This document shows positions 35,672 through 45,060 of a stretch of 64,000 nt of DNA, in pieces. The stretch is from Nonlabens sp. Hel1_33_55. GTDB lineage: Bacteria > Bacteroidota > Bacteroidia > Flavobacteriales > Flavobacteriaceae. The stretch lies in assembly GCF_900101765.1 (NCBI RefSeq), contig NZ_LT627735.1:2449501-2513500 (forward strand). Direction: 5' to 3'. The position numbers were made by a program, and so were the translations under genes. The stretch's first letter is position 1; every line of letters starts with the position of its first letter. The notes under the pieces are model-generated. The model was not told the origin of the DNA and did not search any database. It saw only the letters and a program-made list of their open reading frames with translations.

Positions 35672-35679
35672 CAAATATA
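35672..35679 (-). promoter_or_regulatory. predicted -7 element of the DUF4254 operon
   Basis: TATATTTG on the minus strand, 17 nt before the ATG at 35654. Confidence 0.55.
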
Positions 35680-35698
35680 GAATTTCTATACCGACTGT

Positions 35699-36601
35699 CT
35701 ACCGCAATAGCAACGCTAGAATCATCAACAGTACTGGTAAAACGAAAAGAAACTCACGTCCCATCTTATGTTTGATTACCTCAATAGATCGCACTAAAAA
35801 AATGGCTAGGGATGGAATTAAAAGCAAGACATAATTGAATTGCAATAGTAGAGTTACCGCAAGTGCACAAATACCGGAAAACACCAAAACTGAGAATCGC
35901 GGCCGTACACGCTGCTGGATGTCTACCAGTTTGAAAATATAGATCAAAAGACCCAAAGTGGCAGCTACTGCAATAAGCCAATAAATCGTGTATATGGGCG
36001 CCCATTCATCCCATAGAAATGCTAGTTTGTAATAAGAGGAGCTCCATAGTGATGAAACAAAAGGTAGTGTGACATATAGCTCTATAGTATATGCAAGCAA
36101 TGCTACGCAGGATATGGCGACAAAAGGTATTACCCAGTGGTTCCACTTATTTCTAGCAAAAAGAAAAACTGCAGCAAACACAACAATGAAAAAAGCTAGC
36201 ATGAGTGGCTCAATCAATACGGCAATGCTAATCCAGAAACTGCCGTCAAAAATCTTGCGTATGCTATCAATTCCTTTCTTAAGGCTTAATAGCCGTCTCA
36301 AAGAGAGCAATAGTAAAAATAGACAGGCTACCATTTGCCATTGAATTCCCGTGATTACCATGGTGAGCAACAGCATTGTAGTGGCAAACAAGCCATAGGA
36401 ATTTTGTCCCGTGAGTTCATTTTTGACAATGATAAATTGGACAAGTAGCAATATCAAAGGAAGTATGGCGGCATAGATCAGAAACTCCCATTTCCACTGC
36501 GATTCAATAAAGACCAACAGAAAGACACTGCCTAAACTCAATAGCAAGATTCCCATGAGATAATGGAAAGGTTGCGATGTGCTAAAAAATCTAGAAAGCA
36601 T
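35699..36601 (-). CDS. polytopic membrane protein (DUF6427-like)
   Basis: A 300-residue protein with about eight to ten hydrophobic segments (for example LLLSLGSVFLLVF, FLIYAAILPLILLLV, LALLLR at the end). Gene order with a one-helix small protein, DUF4254 and purD matches the usual place of DUF6427 proteins in Flavobacteriia, which is how I name it; that is memory rather than a search. Function is unknown. It is transcribed divergently from the small membrane protein gene. Confidence 0.6.
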   Translation of the reverse strand: MLSRFFSTSQPFHYLMGILLLSLGSVFLLVFIESQWKWEFLIYAAILPLILLLVQFIIVKNELTGQNSYGLFATTMLLLTMVITGIQWQMVACLFLLLLSLRRLLSLKKGIDSIRKIFDGSFWISIAVLIEPLMLAFFIVVFAAVFLFARNKWNHWVIPFVAISCVALLAYTIELYVTLPFVSSLWSSSYYKLAFLWDEWAPIYTIYWLIAVAATLGLLIYIFKLVDIQQRVRPRFSVLVFSGICALAVTLLLQFNYVLLLIPSLAIFLVRSIEVIKHKMGREFLFVLPVLLMILALLLR

Positions 36602-36614
36602 ATGGTTTTTTCAC

Positions 36615-36622
36615 TATTTTTG
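36615..36622 (+). promoter_or_regulatory. predicted -7 element of the small membrane protein gene
   Basis: TATTTTTG, 23 nt before the ATG at 36646. Confidence 0.55.
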
Positions 36623-36645
36623 TCCCCTTAAAGCAAGTTACTGCA

Positions 36646-36876
36646 ATGAAAGATTTATTTGAGGCCATCGCCTATTTATTCGAAAATATCCTAATGGTGC
36701 CATTCAATTGGTTGCGTGAACTAGAACTTGAAAGTTGGTGGCTCGCAAATGCTTTTACCTGGGTAGCGATCATCGTACTAATATTAGCTGTAGGTTACTG
36801 GATGAAGCAACTGCGCATTTTTGACCAGAATAACGAAGAAGATCGTTCACAAACAGCGCATTCATTTTTGAAATAA
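36646..36876 (+). CDS. small one-helix membrane protein (DUF6341-like)
   Basis: A 76-residue protein with a central transmembrane segment (about 36-52, FTWVAIIVLILAVGYWM) and a charged C-terminus. The start MKDLFEAIAYLFENIL and the neighbourhood next to purD and a DUF6427-like protein match the DUF6341 type of Flavobacteriia. No function is known. It ends 2 nt before the stop of the convergent purD gene. Confidence 0.65.
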   Translation: MKDLFEAIAYLFENILMVPFNWLRELELESWWLANAFTWVAIIVLILAVGYWMKQLRIFDQNNEEDRSQTAHSFLK

Positions 36877-36878
36877 GC

Positions 36879-38150
36879 CTATAGGTCAAAACCTATATCG
36901 GTTCTATAATACATCCTATCAAAACCTAGCTTGTCTATGTTTTCATAGGATTTTTTTGTGGCTTCATGGAAGTTCTCGCCAAAGCTGGTTACCGCAATCA
37001 CACGACCACCGGCAGTGAGCGTTTTCCCATTGCTTTCTTTGGTTCCAGCATGGAATACTATACTGTCTTTTACCTCATCCAATCCTGTGATTTCCATTCC
37101 CTTTTCATAGACTTCTGGGTAGCCACCAGATACCAGCATGACCGTTGCAGCACTACGCAGGTCGAATGTAAGTTCTTCTTTGTGGAGTTCCGCTTTCGCG
37201 AAAGCGTGCAAATGAGACAGTAAATCACTGGAAACAAGCGGCAGAACCACCTCAGTCTCTGGATCGCCCATTCTAACGTTGTATTCAATGACCAAAGGCT
37301 CTCCATCCACAATCATCAACCCTATGAAGATGAAACCTTTGTAGGTAATGTTCTCTTTTTTCAAACCATCAACCGTAGGTTTGATAATGCGATCCTCGAC
37401 TTTCTTCATCAGTACTTCATCTGCAAATGGCACTGGAGAAATGGCGCCCATACCTCCAGTATTTAGGCCTGTGTCGCCTTCACCTATGCGCTTGTAGTCT
37501 TTGGCAGTTGGTAATGTTTTGTAACTGTTTCCATCAGTCATGACAAACACGCTCATTTCTATACCGTCTAGAAATTCCTCGATCACAACTTTGTTAGATG
37601 CCGCGCCAAATTTCTCGCCCACTAACATTTGCTCTAGGGATTCTTTAGCTTCATCTGCATCTGCTATGATCAATACTCCTTTGCCACCTGCCAGGCCATC
37701 TGCCTTGAGAACATATGGTGGTTTAAGTGTATCTATAAATTGCATGCCTTCCTTGAGAGTATCTGCCGTAAAACTTTCATAAGCCGCTGTTGGGACATTG
37801 TTGCGCATCATGAATTCTTTTGCAAACTCTTTTGAGCCTTCCAACACCGCACCTTTTTTTGACGGCCCAATTACATTCACATGATTGAGCTGCTCATCCT
37901 GCTGGAAAAAGTCATAGATTCCTTCAACCAATGGTGCCTCTGGACCAACGACTACGATTGAAATATCCAGTTCCAGCACTTTAGTTTTGATTGCGGCAAA
38001 ATCAGTAACTGGTAGGTCTAGGTTTGTTGCCAATTGTGATGTACCAGCATTACCTGGTGCGACATATAACTTTTTGAGTAAAGAACTGGCAGCAATGGAT
38101 CTAGCAAAAGCATGCTCGCGACCGCCGCTACCCAAAATCAAAACATTCAT
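36879..38150 (-). CDS. purD: phosphoribosylamine-glycine ligase
   Basis: A 423-residue GARS enzyme: ATP-dependent joining of glycine to 5-phosphoribosylamine in purine biosynthesis. The N-terminal VLILGSGGREHAFA, the ATP-grasp loop PPYVLKADGLAGGKGVLI, NTGGMGAISP and EYNVRMGDPETEVVLP are all canonical. Full length. A perfect palindrome copy in the coding sequence gives HAFAKAELH in the C-terminal third. It is divergent from the CapK-like gene. Confidence 0.97.
   Translation of the reverse strand: MNVLILGSGGREHAFARSIAASSLLKKLYVAPGNAGTSQLATNLDLPVTDFAAIKTKVLELDISIVVVGPEAPLVEGIYDFFQQDEQLNHVNVIGPSKKGAVLEGSKEFAKEFMMRNNVPTAAYESFTADTLKEGMQFIDTLKPPYVLKADGLAGGKGVLIIADADEAKESLEQMLVGEKFGAASNKVVIEEFLDGIEMSVFVMTDGNSYKTLPTAKDYKRIGEGDTGLNTGGMGAISPVPFADEVLMKKVEDRIIKPTVDGLKKENITYKGFIFIGLMIVDGEPLVIEYNVRMGDPETEVVLPLVSSDLLSHLHAFAKAELHKEELTFDLRSAATVMLVSGGYPEVYEKGMEITGLDEVKDSIVFHAGTKESNGKTLTAGGRVIAVTSFGENFHEATKKSYENIDKLGFDRMYYRTDIGFDL
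37191..37206. repeat. dispersed 16-bp palindrome, perfect, in purD
   Basis: Exact copy, read as AFAKA on the minus strand. Confidence 0.95.
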
Positions 38151-38169
38151 AGGATGGTTGTTGAAAGAG

Positions 38170-38177
38170 CAAAAATA
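38170..38177 (-). promoter_or_regulatory. predicted -7 element of purD
   Basis: TATTTTTG on the minus strand, 19 nt before the ATG at 38150. Confidence 0.55.
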
Positions 38178-38216
38178 AAAGTTTTACTTTGCTAACACGC
38201 TTGATTCACAGTTTAA

Positions 38217-39515
38217 ATGGCTCTTCCCTTATTTAGAAAATCACTACAATGGCAAGGCTATGATTTGAAGATGGCCACAGCCGTTTTTAAGGCTAATTTA
38301 AATAAGAATGAACAAGAACAATTGGTGCAAAGAGAGCTTATTCTCAAACACCATTTTAAGTCAAAAGCCTTTTACAATACACACGTAAAAGACAAAAACG
38401 CAACTTGGGAAAACCTTCCCATAATAACCAAATCAGATCTACAGCAACCATTGCACCAGCGATTGAGCAAAGGTTTCTCTACCAGAAATGTTTTCAAAGG
38501 ATCCACTAGTGGTTCTAGCGGTCACCCGTTTTCTTTTGCTAAGGATAAATTTTGCCACGCCATGACATGGGCAGCTTTTGATCACGCTTATAAACAACAT
38601 GGCATTGATCTCGATCATTCCCTTGAGGCTAGATTTTATGGCATACCGGCAACCGGCACCAGCCGATTCATAGAGCAATTGAAGGATTTTGTAGGGAACA
38701 GACACCGGTTTCCAATATTCAATATGAGTGATGCTATTTTGAAGGGATATTTAGATCGCTTTCGCGAAAGCAAATATCATTACATCAACGGCTACACCAG
38801 CAGCATTGTTTTGTTTGCCAATTATTGTCGTGCGCAACAAGTCATTCTTAAAGACATTTGCCCTACACTCAAGGCTTGTATAGTGACCAGCGAAATGCTT
38901 TTTAAGGATGATCGCGAGTTGTTAGAATCTGTACTAGGAATACCTGTGATCAATGAATATGGTAGCAGCGAGACTGGATTGATCGCGATGGAAAACCCAG
39001 ATGGCACAATGATACTTAACACAGCGACTCTTTTTATTGAAGTCGTAGATGAGCAAAACCAACCCGTTGTAGATGGGACGGTTGGCAGAATTCTTATCAC
39101 AGATCTGTATAATAAGGCACATCCATTCATTAGATATGAGATAGGTGATCTGGGAAGTATTGCTAACAAAAAAGGGGTGAAAATCCTGGAAAAATTACAA
39201 GGTAGAACCAGCGATATTGCACGATTACCAAACGGTAAAGTAATTCCCGGTCTGACCTTTTATTATGTTACAAAGAGTGTTATTTCAGAATCCAATAATG
39301 TTGTTGAATTCGTCATTATACAAAAAGAGCCTTTAGTTTTTGAGATTCGATATGTGGCGTCAACAGAGTTGAGCTTCAAAGAAAAAGAAAAGGTAAAAAC
39401 AGCTATGGCTACTTATGCCGACGCCTCTATAGAAGTGATTTTCCGAAAAAAGGATAGGCTAGATCGCAGTAAAAATGGAAAGCTCAAGCAGTTCGTCACA
39501 GAAGTTTTAGGTTAG
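38217..39515 (+). CDS. CapK-like adenylate-forming enzyme (phenylacetate-CoA ligase family)
   Basis: A 432-residue member of the PaaK/CapK branch of adenylate-forming enzymes. The nucleotide loop is GSTSGSSGHPFSF, the second core motif EYGSSETGLIAME, and the hinge region HPFIRYEIGDLG. CapK-type proteins occur in capsule and O-antigen loci but their reaction is poorly defined; activating an acyl group for sugar decoration is plausible. It borders the polysaccharide locus and overlaps the convergent family 2 glycosyltransferase gene by 4 nt. A one-mismatch palindrome copy encodes RFRES. Confidence 0.8.
   Translation: MALPLFRKSLQWQGYDLKMATAVFKANLNKNEQEQLVQRELILKHHFKSKAFYNTHVKDKNATWENLPIITKSDLQQPLHQRLSKGFSTRNVFKGSTSGSSGHPFSFAKDKFCHAMTWAAFDHAYKQHGIDLDHSLEARFYGIPATGTSRFIEQLKDFVGNRHRFPIFNMSDAILKGYLDRFRESKYHYINGYTSSIVLFANYCRAQQVILKDICPTLKACIVTSEMLFKDDRELLESVLGIPVINEYGSSETGLIAMENPDGTMILNTATLFIEVVDEQNQPVVDGTVGRILITDLYNKAHPFIRYEIGDLGSIANKKGVKILEKLQGRTSDIARLPNGKVIPGLTFYYVTKSVISESNNVVEFVIIQKEPLVFEIRYVASTELSFKEKEKVKTAMATYADASIEVIFRKKDRLDRSKNGKLKQFVTEVLG
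38757..38772. repeat. dispersed palindrome, one mismatch, in the CapK-like gene
   Basis: Reads cgctttcgcgaaagca; last base a instead of g. Read as RFRES on the plus strand. Confidence 0.85.
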
Positions 39516-40285
39516 AGCCGTTTCTTCATCGTATTCTTCACAAAAAATTGCTCGTAAAAGAATTGTACCATACACCAGCAACTTTTCAGAAATCCGTATC
39601 CTAAATGGCTTCTATAAACCGCAAAATTATATTTAATCAGATCGATTTTTGAGGCAGATAGTCCAGCTCCTAATCTGTAACTGGCCAGAGGTTCTTGGAT
39701 ACCTATTGCTGGACCACCTTTTTTGAGTACATCCAGCCACATCGCCCAATCCTGTCGTTTGCGCATACTGGAAATTGAGATTTTACCAATGACGCTCGCA
39801 TCATAGATACCTGTTAGGTTTCCTAGATAGTTAGTATTGTGTAGCTTATTAAAAGTCAATTCTGAAAAAACCTGCTGTACAGCTACTGGATTATTTGAAT
39901 CATCCTTAAAAATCTCATAAGCTGAATAGCAAACCTTCCTTCCGCTGGAGTTCATAGCCTCTATTTGCGTGTTTAGCTTGTAGGGCCTCCACAGGTCGTC
40001 TGCGTCTAGAAAAGCTATGTAACGGCCCGTAGATAACCCCAATGCTTTATTTCGAGTATATCCAGCGCCCATGTTCTCCTCATTGCGCTGAATAACAAAG
40101 TTGATGTTTTGTTTATGATGTTGTTGAGAATACGCTTTCGCGAAAGCGTGACTATTATCATTGCTGCAATCGTCGACGACTATAATTTCAATAGGGCGAT
40201 AGTTTTGAGCTAAGATACTATCCAGCGTATCTTTTAAAGTCGCAGCACTATTGTAAACTGGGACGATCACTGAAACCAAATCCAT
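39512..40285 (-). CDS. glycosyltransferase family 2
   Basis: A 257-residue GT-A fold inverting transferase. The N-terminal VIVPVYNSAATLKDTLDSIL and the metal-binding FLDADDLW are clear. Cytoplasmic, with no transmembrane helix. Its start overlaps the stop of the initiating sugar transferase gene by one base (TAATG), and it is the last gene of the minus-strand polysaccharide set. It probably adds one sugar of the repeat unit. A palindrome copy encodes AFAKA in a variable helix near residue 47. Confidence 0.9.
   Translation of the reverse strand: MDLVSVIVPVYNSAATLKDTLDSILAQNYRPIEIIVVDDCSNDNSHAFAKAYSQQHHKQNINFVIQRNEENMGAGYTRNKALGLSTGRYIAFLDADDLWRPYKLNTQIEAMNSSGRKVCYSAYEIFKDDSNNPVAVQQVFSELTFNKLHNTNYLGNLTGIYDASVIGKISISSMRKRQDWAMWLDVLKKGGPAIGIQEPLASYRLGAGLSASKIDLIKYNFAVYRSHLGYGFLKSCWCMVQFFYEQFFVKNTMKKRL
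40133..40148. repeat. dispersed 16-bp palindrome, perfect, in the family 2 glycosyltransferase gene
   Basis: Exact copy, read as AFAKA on the minus strand. Confidence 0.95.
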
Positions 40286-41676
40286 TAATAGGCTTTTTTA
40301 TCGCCCACTAGAATGTTGAGTACGGTTTTGAAGATGATACGTATGTCCATGACGGTACTCCAGTTTTCTATGTAGTCGATGTCGTTGCGCACGCGGCCCA
40401 CGATGTCATCATCTGATTCTACCTCACCACGATAACCGCTTACCTGGGCAAGACCGGTAATACCTGGTTTTACAAAGTGCCGTACCATGAACTTATCGAT
40501 ACGCTCTGCATACATATGGGTGTGGCTCACCATATGTGGTCGCGGTCCAACCACACTCATGTCACCTTTTAAAACGTTGAAAAACTGTGGTAGCTCATCA
40601 ATGCTGGTTTTACGCAGCAGTTTTCCCAATCCAGTGATACGTGTGTCATTGCGAGACACTTGGTGTAAATGTGCGGTCTTGTTGGGCACCATGGATCTGA
40701 ACTTGTAACATTCGAATTCCTGATAGTCCAATCCATTTCTCTTTTGCTTAAAAAAGATGGGGCCATTTGATTCCAACTTGATCAGAATAGCAATAAGAGG
40801 TGTAAGCCAGGACAGAAAACCAATGATGACTAGAAGTGAAAATATGATATCAAAAGCTCTTTTGGCCAACTGATTCAAAGGATCGTCCAGAGGTATTTCC
40901 CTTAGGGAAAGTATAGGTGTTTGTCCATAGTAGTCATATTTGAGGTGCTTGGAAAGTATGGTTTCTGGATTGGGAATGAATTTGAGCGTACGCAGATTAT
41001 TGTCTGCATAATCTGTCAGCTCTAAAAGTTCATCGTTGTCAAGCTCCTTAACGGAGCAGAATATCTCATCAATTCCATTTTCAAGTACAAATTCTTTTAT
41101 GCGATCTAGATCATATCCAGTAGAATTAACGTCGTACAAATGTTGGAGTCTATAACCATAATCTGGATGAGCTTCTAAAAATGTTTCTAACTCCCGAGTT
41201 TCCTTATTATCTCCTATCACCACAATATTGCGAAAGTTACCTCCCAAATAACTACGATAGTTTTTAAAAATGAAATAAACCGTGATCTTGAAAATGGCGA
41301 TAAGCGTGTAAATCACCGCGATGTACTTGAGAATATACCCACTAGTGCTGTCGATTTGATAGTAGTAACCGAAAAATGCAAAGACAACAAGAGTAAAAAA
41401 CACAGCCTGTTTGAAAATGAGCCCAAGCAATTTTGTGACGGCTGTATTCCTGTGAATTTGGTAAAAGCCTATTTGCATGGACATGATAATCCAACAAATT
41501 CCAATGAAAATAGAAAAAGAGAGTGTGTCAAAATTAGATTCAAAGAAAAATGCAGAACCATAAATCACAATAGCAAGGTCAACCACATAAGAAATAGGTC
41601 TTATGAGGCTAGAATACCGTCCATCACGATAGCTAAGGCTAGCGTCTGCTGTGCTTTCTAAAGTTTTTGTGTTCAC
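40285..41676 (-). CDS. initiating undecaprenyl-phosphate sugar phosphotransferase (WcaJ/WbaP type)
   Basis: A 463-residue polyisoprenyl-phosphate hexose-1-phosphate transferase that puts the first sugar on the lipid carrier. The N-terminal half has four to five transmembrane segments and a CoA-binding-like/Rossmann domain (VVIGDNKETRELE). The C-terminal catalytic half has the re-entrant helix (AKRAFDIIFSLLVII), KQKRNGLDYQEF, FRSM, SIDELPQFFNVLKGDMS and VGPRPH. Likely substrate glucose or galactose; not decidable from sequence. Its start lies within the 3' end of the UDP-glucuronate decarboxylase gene (38-nt overlap). Confidence 0.92.
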   Translation of the reverse strand: MNTKTLESTADASLSYRDGRYSSLIRPISYVVDLAIVIYGSAFFFESNFDTLSFSIFIGICWIIMSMQIGFYQIHRNTAVTKLLGLIFKQAVFFTLVVFAFFGYYYQIDSTSGYILKYIAVIYTLIAIFKITVYFIFKNYRSYLGGNFRNIVVIGDNKETRELETFLEAHPDYGYRLQHLYDVNSTGYDLDRIKEFVLENGIDEIFCSVKELDNDELLELTDYADNNLRTLKFIPNPETILSKHLKYDYYGQTPILSLREIPLDDPLNQLAKRAFDIIFSLLVIIGFLSWLTPLIAILIKLESNGPIFFKQKRNGLDYQEFECYKFRSMVPNKTAHLHQVSRNDTRITGLGKLLRKTSIDELPQFFNVLKGDMSVVGPRPHMVSHTHMYAERIDKFMVRHFVKPGITGLAQVSGYRGEVESDDDIVGRVRNDIDYIENWSTVMDIRIIFKTVLNILVGDKKAY

Positions 41677-42628
41677 TTTTTTTCAATTCTTCTAGGGACA
41701 ATTGTTTAAAGTATTCGTAGGTAAGTTTCATTCCTTCCTTTCGATCTATTTTAGGTTCCCAACCCAATACTTCTTTAGCTCTGGTTATGTCTGGTTGACG
41801 TTGCATAGGGTCATCCTGTGGCAATGGTTGGTATACTATTTTCTGTTCCGTACCTGTCAAGTCAATAATCTCTTGCGCAAAATCTTTGATAGAGATTTCA
41901 TGAGGATTCCCAATGTTGACTGGATCAGAATAGTCACTAAGCAATAACCTATAAATTCCTTCTACCTGATCATCTACATAACAAAAAGATCTAGTCTGTG
42001 AACCATCACCAAATATAGTAATGTCTTCACCGCGTAATGCTTGTCCCATAAAAGCAGGTATGACACGGCCATCATTCAACCGCATTCGTGGTCCATAGGT
42101 ATTGAATATGCGCACAATTCTAGTTTCCAATCCATGATATCTGTGATAAGCCATCGTCATGGATTCCTGAAATCTTTTGGCCTCGTCATAGACACCACGT
42201 GGGCCTATGGTATTTACATTACCGTAGTACTCCTCAGTTTGTGGGTGCACTAAGGGATCACCGTAGATCTCTGAAGTAGAAGCTATCAGCAATCTTGCTT
42301 TTTTAGCCATTGCAAGGCCCAACAAATTGTGTGTTCCCAACGAACCGACTTTCAGTGTCTGGATAGGGATCTTTAAATAGTCTATGGGACTAGCGGGAGA
42401 AGCAAAGTGTAAGATGTAATCTAAATCTCCAGCGACATGAACAAAAGTAGACACATCGTGATTGTAGAATTCAAAGTCTTCTCTAGGAAAAAGGTGTTCA
42501 ATATTCTTAAGATCGCCAGTAATCAAATTATCCATCCCAATGACATGAAAGCCTTCCTTTAAAAAACGGTCACAAAGATGAGATCCCAAAAAACCTGCGG
42601 CGCCAGTAATGAGTACTCTTTTTTTCAT
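41639..42628 (-). CDS. UDP-glucuronate decarboxylase-like epimerase/dehydratase
   Basis: A 329-residue extended SDR enzyme. The NAD loop is ITGAAGFLGSHLCDRF, the HFASPASPIDY and STSEIYGDP segments contain substrate residues, and GVYDEAKRFQE provides the catalytic Tyr-x-x-x-Lys. The exact HFASPASP and RGVYDEAKR pattern is that of UXS, which makes UDP-xylose from UDP-glucuronate. That predicts a pentose (xylose or a derivative) in the surface polymer. No UDP-glucose dehydrogenase gene is in the window. Confidence 0.9.
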   Translation of the reverse strand: MKKRVLITGAAGFLGSHLCDRFLKEGFHVIGMDNLITGDLKNIEHLFPREDFEFYNHDVSTFVHVAGDLDYILHFASPASPIDYLKIPIQTLKVGSLGTHNLLGLAMAKKARLLIASTSEIYGDPLVHPQTEEYYGNVNTIGPRGVYDEAKRFQESMTMAYHRYHGLETRIVRIFNTYGPRMRLNDGRVIPAFMGQALRGEDITIFGDGSQTRSFCYVDDQVEGIYRLLLSDYSDPVNIGNPHEISIKDFAQEIIDLTGTEQKIVYQPLPQDDPMQRQPDITRAKEVLGWEPKIDRKEGMKLTYEYFKQLSLEELKKSEHKNFRKHSRR

Positions 42629-42659
42629 AGAACAATTGTCAAGATTGTAAATATAAATA

Positions 42660-43883
42660 CTATTCTACCAGTGAGGCGAGTTTGTCGACCCAACGGTCAA
42701 GAATCTTTGATCTTGAGAAATTAGTGATAACATAAGATTTGGCCTGCTTGCCCATGTGTTCGCAGATGGCTTGGTCAGATTCCCATTGCTTAATTATTTC
42801 TACAGCATCATTCACACTGTAATTGGATAGATATTTTCCGCCTTCAGAATCTTCAATCACATTCCTAACTTCTGAAGCTGGGTTTCCTAGAACCAGTGAT
42901 GGCTTACCGCTGGCCATCATTCCTAATAGCTTCGATGGCATCACTGTATCCACCACATCATATTTTTGAAATAAGATGTGTGCATCTGCACTGGATAATA
43001 ATTGCGGTAGTTGGTCATAGGGAACTGGATCGTGAAAATGAATGTTTTCATAATCCGTATTTTGTTTAAGCCAATTCATTTTTGATCCTGCACCTACAAC
43101 GATAATATCCAAGTCTTTTTGGGGTATCGCTTTCGCGAAAGCGAGGAAAAATTCCCAATCCTGCTTATCTCCAACATTACCACTATAAAGAAGCTTGAAT
43201 TTTTCACTCGTCAAGAATGAATGTGGATCCGTATAGGGAATATCAAACTTTGCCGGTTCGATCCAGTTAGGTAGATAGTAGGTTAGGGTATTCGTTTTGG
43301 AAGCCAACTTATCGATCATCAAGTGACTTATGGTACTAATAATTGATGCTTTTTTCAGGATTTTTGATTCTATCCTAAAAAGTTGTTCAAAAACCCACTT
43401 TTTACTGCTGCCAGAAACACCAGATTGCAGGGCAGCATCAAACTCAAAATCCTGAATGTGGATCCAATGTGGAGTCTTGCGCTTTTTAGCGTGTCGATTT
43501 CCTAGGTACGCGGATGTGGTAAATGGAATGATAGAAATTACCAAATCGCAACAGTCAATTTTCTTCAAATTGTGCCAACTCCCGTAAGTGAAACTTAAAA
43601 TGTGAAGGACTCGCTTTAAAAATGACGGAGACTCAGGAACATATTGTTTGTACCGGTAGACCGTAACACTCTTAGAATCTTCTTTAACGTATGAAGAATG
43701 CTTATCGTAAGGTTCTTGAATCTTCCACTGTGGATAATAGGGCATCGCAGTAACGACATTAACATGGGCGCCGGCAGTGATTAATGCTTCTACCATTTGA
43801 GTGGAGTATAGTCCTATGGCTGTATCCTCAGGCGCATAATTGAGACTTATGAAGGTGATGGTTTTTGAATGCAGCTCCTCCAA
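42660..43883 (-). CDS. glycosyltransferase family 4 (WcaI-like)
   Basis: A 407-residue GT-B glycosyltransferase. The N-terminus ISLNYAPEDTAIGLYS and AMPYYPQWKI matches the WcaI-type subgroup. The C-terminal nucleotide-sugar domain has LLYSGNVGDKQDW and PSKLLGMMASGKP. It adds a sugar to the growing lipid-linked repeat unit in the cytoplasm. Translation seems to begin at TTG (43883), 6 nt after the previous gene, since no close in-frame ATG exists. A palindrome copy encodes AFAKA after the donor-domain start. Confidence 0.88.
   Translation of the reverse strand: MEELHSKTITFISLNYAPEDTAIGLYSTQMVEALITAGAHVNVVTAMPYYPQWKIQEPYDKHSSYVKEDSKSVTVYRYKQYVPESPSFLKRVLHILSFTYGSWHNLKKIDCCDLVISIIPFTTSAYLGNRHAKKRKTPHWIHIQDFEFDAALQSGVSGSSKKWVFEQLFRIESKILKKASIISTISHLMIDKLASKTNTLTYYLPNWIEPAKFDIPYTDPHSFLTSEKFKLLYSGNVGDKQDWEFFLAFAKAIPQKDLDIIVVGAGSKMNWLKQNTDYENIHFHDPVPYDQLPQLLSSADAHILFQKYDVVDTVMPSKLLGMMASGKPSLVLGNPASEVRNVIEDSEGGKYLSNYSVNDAVEIIKQWESDQAICEHMGKQAKSYVITNFSRSKILDRWVDKLASLVE
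43128..43143. repeat. dispersed 16-bp palindrome, perfect, in the WcaI-like gene
   Basis: Exact copy, read as AFAKA (LAFAKAIPQ) on the minus strand. Confidence 0.95.
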
Positions 43884-43889
43884 TATGCT

Positions 43890-44960
43890 TTAATTTGAGT
43901 TGATGATATCTAAAAAACGTGCTCTAAACATAGACTGACTAAAGTTTTTACAGTAATTCCTATTGGTGTTTTCTACATCTACTAAAGTCTCTGGACTATT
44001 GAGTATTTTCAAAATGGAGTCTATCAGATTTTCATCAATTGGTTCAATCAAATCACCATTTTTGGAAGAGAGCACGTCAGAAATTCCTGAAACATTTGAT
44101 GCAATAATGAAACAACCATGACTCAATGCCTCTAGAATCACCAATGGCTGGCCTTCCAGTTTATTTAATGTAGGCATGCAAAAAACGTCTGCCCAATCGT
44201 ATAGCTCTGATTTTTTACCGCCAGCCACAACGCCACAATACTCTATCTGTTTATTATTCGCAATACGCCCCAGTATATCCAATCGATCTGTGGATGGTAC
44301 CCCAGCTATTTTTATTTTGACCTTATGACCAGTTGCAATTAATTCATCCATTGCATCAAGGAAAACTTCTATCCCTTTAGCTGGCAATAGGTTACTCAGA
44401 AACAATATATTAATACCTATATGTTGTCGGTCTTTCGGTTTTGTAGCCTCTGTTTGAGAAAAGTTCCAGCAGACAAAGACCCTTTTCATTGGTAAAAACA
44501 GATTGAAGTTGGCCTTCATAGATTCTGATAGAACAATGGCTTTATCAAAACGAGAAAGCAGCCATTTAGAAATTATCTGTTGCCATTTGCTAAACTTTAA
44601 ATAATTGCTATTCAATGCATTACCATGTAGATGTACTATTTTTTCCTTCCCTAGAATTGTAGCTAATATTATGAATGGCGCATACTTTACAATACCTAGA
44701 AAAGATTGACCTATGCTACAGTAAATAACGTTTCCTGAAAAAACATAATGTAATTTTAAATAGGTTTTAAAGATGGCGAGTTTGTATAAGGTAACCTTGC
44801 CAATGCTCTGGTCTAGACCCCTCTTGATTTCCATATCGATAGGCCTTACAACCCAACCATCGGACTCCATGACTGCGTCGACCTCAACGTTTGCAATATT
44901 ATTACCCGTCAATGGCGGCGGGAAAGGCCCGATCAAAACAAATTTTTTACTTTTGACCAT
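43890..44960 (-). CDS. glycosyltransferase family 4
   Basis: A 356-residue GT-B enzyme. Visible are the N-terminal LIGPFPPPLTGNN, the donor-domain strand ILFLSNLLPAKGIEVF and the family 4 signature PTLNKLEGQPLVILEALSHG with the E-x7-E pattern. It starts the minus-strand group that runs through WcaI-like, UXS, initiating transferase and family 2 transferase. Donor and acceptor are unknown. Confidence 0.9.
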   Translation of the reverse strand: MVKSKKFVLIGPFPPPLTGNNIANVEVDAVMESDGWVVRPIDMEIKRGLDQSIGKVTLYKLAIFKTYLKLHYVFSGNVIYCSIGQSFLGIVKYAPFIILATILGKEKIVHLHGNALNSNYLKFSKWQQIISKWLLSRFDKAIVLSESMKANFNLFLPMKRVFVCWNFSQTEATKPKDRQHIGINILFLSNLLPAKGIEVFLDAMDELIATGHKVKIKIAGVPSTDRLDILGRIANNKQIEYCGVVAGGKKSELYDWADVFCMPTLNKLEGQPLVILEALSHGCFIIASNVSGISDVLSSKNGDLIEPIDENLIDSILKILNSPETLVDVENTNRNYCKNFSQSMFRARFLDIINSN

Positions 44961-45060
44961 TAATCTTGTGAGAAAAATGTTTTACAATATACATTCAGAA
45001 ATGGCAAGGTAAGAAAATAGGTAGGTCATTGTGTAAAACTAAGCGTCTATTGACCTTTGG

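Noticed and set aside
37070..37312. Short frames containing RFRES or LSRKR on the opposite strand of purD
   Set aside because: The palindrome is coding-compatible on both strands and creates such peptides; the purD frame is clearly the real one.
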